From CAZCZZ01 sp964503335 (GTDB lineage: Bacteria > Verrucomicrobiota > Kiritimatiellia > CAIVKH01): a stretch of 64,000 nt of DNA. The notes beneath the pieces are model-generated. The model had not been told where the DNA came from. It did no database searches and saw only the letters and a program-made list of their open reading frames with translations. The DNA lies in the NCBI GenBank assembly GCA_964503335.1, contig CAZCZZ010000009.1, positions 1 to 64,000 on the forward strand, read 5' to 3'. The first letter of the stretch is position 1; each line of letters opens with the position of its first letter. The translations under genes were made by a program, and so were the position numbers. Shown here in pieces: positions 32,542 through 39,890 of the stretch.

Positions 32542-34709
32542 TCACAGCCTTCCAGAACATTGCGGCAACACGGCCCGGGGGGCAGGATGCACCGCTCAAC
32601 TCCCGCTCCGGCATCACGCTCGTGGCCGTGCTCGGCTTCATCTCCCTCCTGCTCATTCTCGGCGTCAGCCTGATGGCCACGACGCGGACGGAGCGACTCG
32701 CCACGTCGTCGTATGCCGATGTGACCCGCGCGCGCCAGCTCACGTACGCAGCGATGGCCCGCGCGATCGAGGACATCGATGCGCGGATGGTTGCGCAGGA
32801 TATCGTCTATCCTTCCAGTTCCACGGGCTACGTGATCTCCACGGGCAGCGGCTACGTGGGCACGAACTTCCTCGAGAACGATGCGGACCTCTACATCCCC
32901 GGCGCGGCGTTCCCGATCCAGTTGCCCGCATCGATCCCGATGACGTCCGTTTCCGTCAGCGGCACGGTGGTCGGGCGCATCGGCTACTACGCCGTCGATT
33001 GCTCCGGCCTGCTCGACGCCAACCTCATCAGCACCGAAACGCGCGGCCAGGGACGGAACCCCGGCGAAATCCCGCTCTCCCCGTCGATCCTCGCGGAGGT
33101 GATCAATGCCGGCAATTTCCTCGATGGCCGATCGAACTACTGGCAGCGCTTTGAATCCGTGCCCGAGATGTTCCAGCTCGGCATCATCAACGACGCCTTC
33201 ACCAGCAACCAGCCCCCCATCTCCCTCTTCCCCTACTCCCACTTCAAGCCCGACCTGACGCCCGACCGACAACCGAAGATCTACCTCGGCGGATCCGATG
33301 CCGCCCTGATGTCGAACGAGGTGAACATCGTCAACGCGCTGCAGACCTGCCAGGTGCCCAACCCCGGCGCGGTGTTCAGCAACCTGCTGGACTACGTCGA
33401 TACGGACTATGTTCCGAAGAACCTGAAGAGCTTCTGCACGGAAGCCGTGCCGATGATCAACGAGGTCATCTTCTCCAACACCGTCACGCGGCAGATCGTC
33501 GGCGTCGACACGGTCTACACCCACCGCGTGTACCTCACGGTCGAGACCTGGTTCCCGTTCTCCGGCTCGTTCGCGAATGCGAAGCTCAGTCCCGCCGCGC
33601 CACCCATCACGTTTACGGTCAATCCCGTGGCGTTGCGACCCGACCCGGCGACCGATCTCAAGACCGCGCCCGCACCCGTCATCAATCACGGCGCCTTCAG
33701 CTATCAGGTGACGCGATACGAGTACGTGAAAGGCGGAACGAACATCTCGTTTGTCGGAGGCAACATGGCCTTCAATGCGCGCTTCACCGGCCCGATGCAG
33801 CTCGTCGACAGCGGCGACACGCCGATTGATGAAATCGACCTTTCAAGCATGGCGGCAGGCACGTTCACGTTCGTCGTCGGCGGCGCCTCTGCAGGCGGCG
33901 TCGGCGGCTCGCGCGGCGCAAGCGTGGTCGATCCGCGGCTGAACTTCGATGTCGCGCGCTGGAGCCAGCAGCAGTTGACCGTGGGCGACCTGAACCAGCA
34001 GCTCAGGACAACGACGTACGGCGAGGGTCTATCGCCCTTCTATGTCCGCGACTTCCCGATGGACCAGCCGAAGGCGGGTGTCGGTCTCGGCAAGGTCGCC
34101 GAGCTCGGCTATCTCTCGGTCGGCGAGCCGTGGCGAACCGTCGCGCTATACAACACCCCCGCGGGCAACCTGAACCCCGTCCTCGACTACTTCACCACGA
34201 AGACCAACGTTTCCTTCCACGGCCTGGTCAACATCAACACGCCGGATGTCGCCACGCTGGCATCGGCGTTCTACGACATGCCGATCGAGCAGTTCCCGGG
34301 CGACGGCGGGCCAAAGGTCACCGTGGCCGCATCCACCGCCCTCGCCAGCCGCGTCATCTCCGCCCTCCAGAACAATTTCCGCTACGAGACGAATCGCTCC
34401 ATCTCCGCCGTGGGTGAGTTCGATAACAATTTCTGCACGTACCTGAACGGCCAGCTCACCTCGCAGGTGCTGACGAACGATGCCCTGCGCGAATCCCTGA
34501 TCCGCAACAGCCACGAACTGCTCGGCGTACGGCAGAACTTCTTCACCGTGTTCGCCTTCGGGCAGGCCATCACGCAGGGTGGCGTGACCGGCGCCGAACA
34601 GCGCGCCGTGTCGGTCATCTGGCGCGATCCGGAGCCGACGACGGGCGGCGACAGCGGGACGCTTCCAAGCCTGAACAAGACGTATGTGAGGTTCTTCAAA
34701 TGGCTATGA
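32538..34709 (+). CDS. GspK/PilX-like large minor pseudopilin without Glu5
   Basis: The 723-residue protein starts with a basic leader and the helix SGITLVAVLGFISLLLILGV, which has the prepilin cleavage glycine but no glutamate at mature position 5, as in GspK and PilX. An amphipathic stretch (MATTRTERLATSSYADVTRARQLTYAAMARAIED) continues the helix, and a large periplasmic region follows. It is about twice the length of enterobacterial GspK. Late in the chain FHGLVNINTPDVATLASAF resembles the GspK helical insert motif that recurs in the family. Start overlaps PilW-like by four bases and the end overlaps the FimT-like gene by ten. It would sit at the pseudopilus tip. Confidence 0.75.
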   Translation: MITAFQNIAATRPGGQDAPLNSRSGITLVAVLGFISLLLILGVSLMATTRTERLATSSYADVTRARQLTYAAMARAIEDIDARMVAQDIVYPSSSTGYVISTGSGYVGTNFLENDADLYIPGAAFPIQLPASIPMTSVSVSGTVVGRIGYYAVDCSGLLDANLISTETRGQGRNPGEIPLSPSILAEVINAGNFLDGRSNYWQRFESVPEMFQLGIINDAFTSNQPPISLFPYSHFKPDLTPDRQPKIYLGGSDAALMSNEVNIVNALQTCQVPNPGAVFSNLLDYVDTDYVPKNLKSFCTEAVPMINEVIFSNTVTRQIVGVDTVYTHRVYLTVETWFPFSGSFANAKLSPAAPPITFTVNPVALRPDPATDLKTAPAPVINHGAFSYQVTRYEYVKGGTNISFVGGNMAFNARFTGPMQLVDSGDTPIDEIDLSSMAAGTFTFVVGGASAGGVGGSRGASVVDPRLNFDVARWSQQQLTVGDLNQQLRTTTYGEGLSPFYVRDFPMDQPKAGVGLGKVAELGYLSVGEPWRTVALYNTPAGNLNPVLDYFTTKTNVSFHGLVNINTPDVATLASAFYDMPIEQFPGDGGPKVTVAASTALASRVISALQNNFRYETNRSISAVGEFDNNFCTYLNGQLTSQVLTNDALRESLIRNSHELLGVRQNFFTVFAFGQAITQGGVTGAEQRAVSVIWRDPEPTTGGDSGTLPSLNKTYVRFFKWL

Positions 34710-35407
34710 CCGCGCATGCAACGCCAGCCCGCACCGGGAAACTCAGCGACGGCTTCACGCTCGTCGAGATGCTCGTCGTCATCGTCCTCATGGGCTTCAT
34801 GATGGCGATCGCCCTGCCCCGCTTCACGGACATCGGTCGCGGTAGCAAGATCAAGACTGCCGTCTCGGAACTGCGCTCGACGATGGGCCTGGCACGGCAG
34901 TGGGCCATTGCGCGGCGCGAGTCTGTGTACATGGTCTTCCCGGATGATTTCCTCGCCAACCTCTTCAGTGGCGTTTCGACCAGCCACTACAGCAAGGCCC
35001 TTCGATCCTACGCGCTCTACTCAGAACGCGAAGGATACATCAAGGATTGGACCTACCTGCCCGAGAGCGTGTTCTTTGTCGATCACCAGAACTCCCAGAA
35101 TTTCAAGGGCGACGCCGATCTCGATGCAGGCAAGAGCGTGTTCCGCATGAATACACTCGTGCGGCTCCCCTTCCCGGAGAACTCATCGCCGACAAAGCCG
35201 ATCAACACCATCGAGTTCAAGCCGGACGGAACATCGTCCGGCGGAGACATCTCGCCCTGCGAAGTGTTCATGAGCGAAGGCATCGCGCTCGAAGGCAGCG
35301 GCGGCAAGGTCGTCAACATCGCATGGAAAGACGTCTCCCTCGCCTGGGGCGTCGAAGTCAACCCGTTCACGGGCTCTGTGCGCGTCAACGACTACGGCAA
35401 CCGATAG
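34700..35407 (+). CDS. GspH/FimT-like prepilin-type protein
   Basis: The 235-residue protein has an 18-residue leader and the prepilin helix DGFTLVEMLVVIVLMGFMM with Glu5. KIKTAVSELRSTMGLARQWAIARRESVYMVF follows, which is the standard GspH/FimT arrangement (RxxxARxxAxxR then a hydrophobic strand), and a beta-rich end with VEVNPFTGSVRVNDYG. The start overlaps the upstream stop by ten bases; a second ATG at 34706 would give the more usual four-base ATGA overlap and removes only two residues. It closes the six-gene prepilin operon and is followed by a 74-bp hairpin before the convergent surface-protein gene. Confidence 0.85.
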   Translation: MAMTAHATPARTGKLSDGFTLVEMLVVIVLMGFMMAIALPRFTDIGRGSKIKTAVSELRSTMGLARQWAIARRESVYMVFPDDFLANLFSGVSTSHYSKALRSYALYSEREGYIKDWTYLPESVFFVDHQNSQNFKGDADLDAGKSVFRMNTLVRLPFPENSSPTKPINTIEFKPDGTSSGGDISPCEVFMSEGIALEGSGGKVVNIAWKDVSLAWGVEVNPFTGSVRVNDYGNR

Positions 35408-35429
35408 CGGTTCCGAATCCGCTCTTGAA

Positions 35430-35503
35430 GGTAGGGCGAACCCTCCGGGTGAGCCGCTGGTCACTCTGATTCTGACGGCTCGGCAGGGACGCCTCGCCCT
35501 ACC
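35430..35503. terminator. Long nested hairpin between convergent genes
   Basis: The arms GGTAGGGCGA (35430-35439) and TCGCCCTACC (35494-35503) are perfect complements, and inner GAGCCG (35451-35456) pairs with CGGCTC (35476-35481). It lies between the FimT-like stop and the 3' end of the surface-protein gene and could end both transcripts, although no U-tract follows. The word TAGGGCGAACCCTCC recurs at 7696-7710. Confidence 0.5.
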
Positions 35504-35520
35504 AGCTCCGCGACGTGATA

Positions 35521-38500
35521 CTACGGCCGGTCGAAGCGCATCTGGATGAAGAACACGTTGTTCGTCGGATAGCTGAACGTGACGGTATTCGTGCTGCCGG
35601 ATTGCGTGCTGTTGAAGGGCGTAATCGCGGTCCACGTCGTATTCGTCGTTAGCGCGTTCGCATAGTATGGCTTCACAAGCCACGGCACGGCGTTGCTGTT
35701 GCCATCCACGATCACCGTGATGTTCGTCGTCGTGGTCAGGCGCGTGATCCATGTGTACGGCGGAATGCTCGTGTCGCCGCCGAACGATTGGCCCAAGTTT
35801 ATCGCGCCGGGTGTGCTCACAGGGTCCATGTCTGGACTCTGCCAGACAAATGCGGAGTAACTGGTCCCGGTCCCCGACAACCAGACCGACGCGTCCGGGT
35901 TGAAGAAGAAATCAACGGCGTTGATAAACGTGAATCCGCTCACCGAGCCGCCAAAACAAATCGCGTATTCGATTCCCCCGACCTCGTTCCGCAGGATAAT
36001 CCCCACGGGGAATTCTCCAGCGGCGGGCGGCGTGCCAGAGAGCCGATTCGTTAGCGCCATGTCGCGGTTCGCCGTGTTCGCCTCGCCAATCACCCAGAAG
36101 CCCATGGTCGGCGTGTCCGCCGGGAGAAACGTTCCATTCGGTATCGTGTAGCGCGCGCTCATATAGACACCGAAATTGTTCGAGGACGGATCCCCGTTGT
36201 AGACCTCAACTCGCCAGTTCGAAAGATTGAAATTCGTCGGACCGGCAACTTCGATAAACTCATTGGAGTTACCAAAAAAGCTATCGTCATAGTGCACTTC
36301 GTTAATCCATGCCGTGCCCGGCCTGCTGCGCGGGACGCCGTAGAAGGCGGGGTTGTTGCTGCCGCCGGTCGGATAGTACCGGGGCGAGTTCAGGGAGGCG
36401 CCGGGGCCGGTGAACTGCGCCCGCATGAAGTATTGCACGATGGTGCCGTTGGTCTGCGGCGGGATGTTCGTCAGTGCGACGTAGCCGACGAAGTTCGANN
36501 NNNNNNNNNNNNNNNNNNNNNNNNNNNNNNNNNNNNNNNNNNNNNNNNNNNNNNNNNNNNNNNNNNNNNNNNNNNNNNNNNNNNNNNNNNNNNNNNNNTG
36601 GATGTTGGTTACGGTGGCCGGTACGGCAAATGAATACGTCGTTCCCGTGCCGGCCATGTTCGTGATCGCGCCGATAACGACGTTCGTTCCGTTAACTCCG
36701 CCCTCGACCTTGAATACCGATCCACCCGAACTCGTCTGGCCTTTGGCCCAGAACGTCACACCGGTCGGGTTTGCGACCGCGGGTGTCGTCGCCCGGTCGG
36801 ACGAGCCGTCGAATCGCAACGACGGCGATGCGTCCCCGAAGTTTCCTGCGCTGGTATACACATCGATGCTGTTGAACGTCCAACCGGGCGGTGGCGTTGG
36901 AGCCGAGGCGAAGCCCTCCTGCAGCAGCAGCGAGGAGCCTGATGCGGAGGCCCGGCTCACATTGGCCAGGCGCAGATAGCGTGGCTGGGGCTGGTTGAAG
37001 ACAAACTCATAACTCACCCATCCGGCTTCGAGGATGTTCGATATCGATTCCACGGTCGTCCAGGACGTGCCGTTCGCCGATTCCTGGATGTGGAGCGTGC
37101 CCACGCCGGCTCCGTTCGTGCCGCGCGCCAACTGGAACGTCAGGTTGCCATAACCATTGGTGTAGAGCGGCGAGCGGATGGAATTGGTGAAGTTCGCGAC
37201 ACCGGGAATCAATGCGCTCGGCGCTTCATAAGCGCCCGTGCTGAAGAGGCGGCCCGTGCAGAGCCGCCAGTTGTCGAGCTCGTGGCAGCCGTTGTTGGTG
37301 TACGTCGTATTCGTCCACGTGGTGAAGTCCTGGTAACGGGCGAGACCCGAAGGCGCTGTCTTGTCTACGAGCACACTGTCCACCAGCAGGTCGTTCGTGC
37401 CGCCGGAATGCCGCAGGCGGATGTAGTACTGGCTCGGGTCGTTCAGGAAGTAGCTGAATTGCTGGTAGGACTGGTTCAGGACGGACGTGTGTGTCGCCAC
37501 CACGGCGAAGTTCTCGCCGTCCGGTGATGCCAGGACCTGGAACGACACGGCATTCGTGAGTTCCAGATCGTCCGCCCGGTTCCGATAGAAAAACGTGATG
37601 CGCCCCACGCCGTCCTCGATCCTGGCGCTGGTCAGGCTTCCATTCGGTGCACTCGGCCTAAGCAGCAGGGTATTGCCCGCATAGACCAGGTTTGTGGATG
37701 TGGAGTTGATAATCGCCGCATTCGTGGCCAGCCAGCCGCCGCGGGCGTGGGTTCCGGTGGTGGTGAAGTTCCAGCTATCAAAGGTCTGGCTGGGATACGG
37801 GATCGCACGGAGGCCGAGGTCGTCGATCTGCAGTGACCCGGCGGCCCCTGCGCCGCTGACATTGACCACGATGCGCGCCCAAGCCGTGCCCGTGGGGGCT
37901 GTGCCGCGAACAGTGAATTGCTGCCAACTGTTGATGCCGCTGGCGAGATTGGTGGAGACGGTCCGGAGCGGGTTTCCGAACGTGGGCCCGTAGAACTCGA
38001 TCTTCAGTTCCTCGACGGCTGCGGTCCAGGGACCGAAGGGCGGATCCTGGTCGGCCCAGAAATAACCGGACGCCTGGTAATCGAAACCGACTGCTGCCGG
38101 TGTGTCCTGGTAGAAACCACCGAACCCGTCGGGCTGCGCCCCGATGGCGCCGATATAGGAACCGGTGAAGAAGCGCCAGTCGCGGCGACTCGAATTGCCC
38201 CAGCGGCCGCCGACGGTTTGCGCGGGCAGGTACTGCCAGAACATCGCTTCCTCGTTGGTCGTTCCCGCCGTTTCAAAGCTGCTGTTGCGCACCATGTTGC
38301 TCGACGCACCCACGCCGTAGCTGTAGCCGACAAGGACAACCGAATAGGCCTTCGTCGCGTCATCGAACCGGAACCGGTAGAACCCATCGCGTACCGCGAC
38401 ATGCCGGATGTCACCCCCTGCATTCTCGACGACACCGGTCATGGGATCCGTGGTCTGCGTCTGGTTGGTCTCCCCCCAGTTGACGTTCCAGTTCCCGTTG

Positions 38501-38742
38501 GCCGTGAACTTGAAGTAATTCGTCGGCACGGCAGAGATAAAGACCGTCGCCTCCCACACATTGTTGGAGACGAGCATCATATTGTTCCGCGTCGGATCCC
38601 ACCCCTGCCACTGCCCCGCCACCGTCATGCTCGAATAGACAGACGTCTGGGCCAACGCGTTGCCAGCCAATGGGATGCACAGAAGCGCCCCAAGTGCAAT
38701 CGTCCTGACCGTAAAGACGTGTGAAAGCCTGGTTGGTGTCAT
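35521..38742 (-). CDS. Large secreted modular surface protein with lamin-tail-like domain, broken by assembly gap
   Basis: The protein (about 1073 residues if the gap is of the stated size) starts at 38742 behind AAGGGA with a signal peptide (ALGALLCIPLAGNALA). First comes a starch-binding-like module (WQGWDPTRNNMMLVSNNVWEA... with FKFTANGNWNVNWG), then a CBM4/9-like jelly-roll (NMVRNSSFETAG to SLQIDDLGLRAIP), two further lectin-like beta domains, and near the end a lamin-tail (LTD) domain (PGTAWINEVHYDD, NEFIEVAGPTNFNLSNWRVE). No catalytic motif or anchor signal was seen. It is rich in Asn, Thr, Ser and Gly, typical of cell-surface glycan-binding proteins. The frame across the 100 Ns is unproven. 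Its substrate is unknown; carbohydrate binding is an inference from fold patterns. Confidence 0.7.
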   Translation of the reverse strand: MTPTRLSHVFTVRTIALGALLCIPLAGNALAQTSVYSSMTVAGQWQGWDPTRNNMMLVSNNVWEATVFISAVPTNYFKFTANGNWNVNWGETNQTQTTDPMTGVVENAGGDIRHVAVRDGFYRFRFDDATKAYSVVLVGYSYGVGASSNMVRNSSFETAGTTNEEAMFWQYLPAQTVGGRWGNSSRRDWRFFTGSYIGAIGAQPDGFGGFYQDTPAAVGFDYQASGYFWADQDPPFGPWTAAVEELKIEFYGPTFGNPLRTVSTNLASGINSWQQFTVRGTAPTGTAWARIVVNVSGAGAAGSLQIDDLGLRAIPYPSQTFDSWNFTTTGTHARGGWLATNAAIINSTSTNLVYAGNTLLLRPSAPNGSLTSARIEDGVGRITFFYRNRADDLELTNAVSFQVLASPDGENFAVVATHTSVLNQSYQQFSYFLNDPSQYYIRLRHSGGTNDLLVDSVLVDKTAPSGLARYQDFTTWTNTTYTNNGCHELDNWRLCTGRLFSTGAYEAPSALIPGVANFTNSIRSPLYTNGYGNLTFQLARGTNGAGVGTLHIQESANGTSWTTVESISNILEAGWVSYEFVFNQPQPRYLRLANVSRASASGSSLLLQEGFASAPTPPPGWTFNSIDVYTSAGNFGDASPSLRFDGSSDRATTPAVANPTGVTFWAKGQTSSGGSVFKVEGGVNGTNVVIGAITNMAGTGTTYSFAVPATVTNIXXXXXXXXXXXXXXXXXXXXXXXXXXXXXXXXXXSNFVGYVALTNIPPQTNGTIVQYFMRAQFTGPGASLNSPRYYPTGGSNNPAFYGVPRSRPGTAWINEVHYDDSFFGNSNEFIEVAGPTNFNLSNWRVEVYNGDPSSNNFGVYMSARYTIPNGTFLPADTPTMGFWVIGEANTANRDMALTNRLSGTPPAAGEFPVGIILRNEVGGIEYAICFGGSVSGFTFINAVDFFFNPDASVWLSGTGTSYSAFVWQSPDMDPVSTPGAINLGQSFGGDTSIPPYTWITRLTTTTNITVIVDGNSNAVPWLVKPYYANALTTNTTWTAITPFNSTQSGSTNTVTFSYPTNNVFFIQMRFDRP
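36499..36598. other. Assembly gap of 100 Ns inside the surface-protein gene
   Basis: Exactly 100 Ns, a placeholder of unknown true length. It falls between the lectin-like modules and the lamin-tail domain, so module count and frame through this point are unverified. Confidence 0.99.
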
Positions 38743-38840
38743 AAATCCCTTGGGCTGAACATACACGAACCCCCTGGAATATGGAAGTGCCCGGCCGCCC
38801 CCGGTGCATTGGCGCTCCTCCCACGCACGCTTCCAGGGTT

Positions 38841-38875
38841 CCCACGCGCGTTGGCGGTCCGCCAACGTACGTGGG
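38841..38875. repeat. 35-bp hairpin among CCCACGC repeats upstream of the surface-protein gene
   Basis: The centre CGTTGGCGG-T-CCGCCAACG (38849-38867) is a perfect palindrome, flanked by CCCACG and CGTGGG, which pair too. It stands among spaced CCCACGC words at 38820-38890. Two more small hairpins, CCGGGG/CCCCGG at 38924-38942 and CCGGGGT/ACCCCGG at 38964-38982, follow. The 262-bp region between the surface-protein and toxin genes holds no gene. Confidence 0.65.
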
Positions 38876-39004
38876 CGGAGTTCCCACGCATGGGTGAGGG
38901 TCAAAATCATCCCTTCCGCTTAGCCGGGGGCGATGACCCCGGATCGTTTCGCACAGGAGAAGACCGGGGTAAGCGACCCCGGCTACAAGGGACTATCCGT
39001 CGGA

Positions 39005-39433
39005 TCAAGCTTCGATTGCGGCATCCAGCGTGCGGATATGTTTAATGCCTCGCACCTTGATCTGCTTGATGCGCTGATCGTTGGTGACGAAGAGTTCGAC
39101 ACCATGAACGGATGCACAGGCCAACTGAATGGCATCGGGCGGCTTTATCATGGGATATTGAGCCCTGATCTCGCCGAAGACCCAGGCCTCCTCCGCTCCG
39201 AAGGGTATGCAGCCGGTCTTCGTGATCAGGTCCTTGTATCGACGCGCCGTCGCAGTTTCCCCCAGCGAGAGCGGTCGAACAAGTATCTCGGCCAGGGTCA
39301 AACTTGAAGTAACGGTCTTGAGTCCACGCGAGTTCGACCAATCCAATAGCTTCTGCACCCGCTCAGCCCAGGGGGACGCCTGCTCAATCCAGTAGACAAA
39401 CAGGTTCGTATCCCAAAACACGCTGTTGCTCAC
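39005..39433 (-). CDS. PIN-domain toxin (VapC-like)
   Basis: The 142-residue protein starts with VFWDTNLFVYWIE, the PIN-domain first acidic strand, and continues with SLTLAEILVRP (second acidic site), PPDAIQLACASVHGVELFVTND (third and fourth acidic sites). Such proteins are ribonucleases that cut tRNA or rRNA and act as toxins. The start at 39433 is a GTG whose last two bases, with the next A, form the antitoxin stop (GTGA), a four-base overlap typical of toxin-antitoxin pairs; an in-frame GTG six bases upstream is an alternative. Length is normal for VapC. The pair is isolated among unrelated genes, as mobile toxin-antitoxin modules often are. Confidence 0.88.
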   Translation of the reverse strand: MSNSVFWDTNLFVYWIEQASPWAERVQKLLDWSNSRGLKTVTSSLTLAEILVRPLSLGETATARRYKDLITKTGCIPFGAEEAWVFGEIRAQYPMIKPPDAIQLACASVHGVELFVTNDQRIKQIKVRGIKHIRTLDAAIEA

Positions 39434-39663
39434 GACCACTCCTCGCGAGCTTCCCGGACATACCGATCCCCATCGACGCCCTTCCACAGGTCTTTGCCCA
39501 GTCCACCCAAGCTCTTGATCGGGTCCGCTGCGTTTGGCTCGCTAACCTTCAGGACGCGGCGCAAACCCTGCTCGACAAGGGCCCTCACACTGCACCTGCG
39601 CTCAGCCGCCGCCTTTTTCGCGAGAATCAGCAGTCCATCTTCAATCTCTATCGTCGTTCTCAT
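39430..39663 (-). CDS. Ribbon-helix-helix antitoxin (VapB-like)
   Basis: This 77-residue protein has the N-terminal ribbon-helix-helix pattern MRTTIEIEDGLLILAKKAAAERRCSVRALVEQGLRRVL, the form of small CopG/Arc-type DNA-binding antitoxins, with an acidic/hydrophobic C-terminal tail (GKDLWKGVDGDRYVREAREEWS) that would wrap the PIN toxin. I start it at 39663 rather than four residues earlier, because the conserved sequence begins there. Its stop overlaps the toxin start. A 20-bp inverted repeat at 39671-39690 directly upstream fits autoregulation. Assignment rests on this pattern and on gene order. Confidence 0.83.
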   Translation of the reverse strand: MRTTIEIEDGLLILAKKAAAERRCSVRALVEQGLRRVLKVSEPNAADPIKSLGGLGKDLWKGVDGDRYVREAREEWS

Positions 39664-39670
39664 GCATAGA

Positions 39671-39690
39671 AGCATACTTATGCATATGCT
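39671..39690. promoter_or_regulatory. Inverted-repeat operator upstream of the toxin-antitoxin genes
   Basis: AGCATA and TATGCT are perfect six-base arms around an eight-base centre, starting eight bases upstream of the antitoxin ATG. A ribbon-helix-helix dimer could bind it to repress the pair, as is common for VapBC modules. The inference is from position and symmetry. Confidence 0.55.
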
Positions 39691-39791
39691 GGAGTCAAGC
39701 GCACGCCCCTCGTCTGCAGCCGCGCCCTGAGAGCGCCTCGGGATTCAGATGGCGCTCGCAGAGCGCGGCTACAGCGGATCACATAAGGGAA

Positions 39792-39825
39792 GACTCCGCG
39801 ATCTCTGCGAACTCAAGCGAAGCGG
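39792..39825. repeat. 34-bp shared intergenic sequence, copy 2
   Basis: The 34 bases beginning GACTCCGCGATCTCTGCG differ from 29961-29994 at two positions. It lies between the antitoxin gene and the divergent repeat-protein gene. Confidence 0.7.
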
Positions 39826-39890
39826 ATGTTTCCCCTCTGCCGCAAATCGGCTTTTCTTTCCGGGGTGGGCTCCTATCATCCGCGGTTGCC

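Noticed and set aside
32520..33689. Minus-strand frame of 389 codons
   Set aside because: It is antisense to the GspK-like gene, which has a clear prepilin segment and operon position; the antisense product has no motifs.
39839..39859. Intrinsic terminator GCCG-CAAAT-CGGC followed by a T-rich run
   Set aside because: The stem has only four base pairs and there is no plus-strand gene upstream that it could end, so I do not list it.
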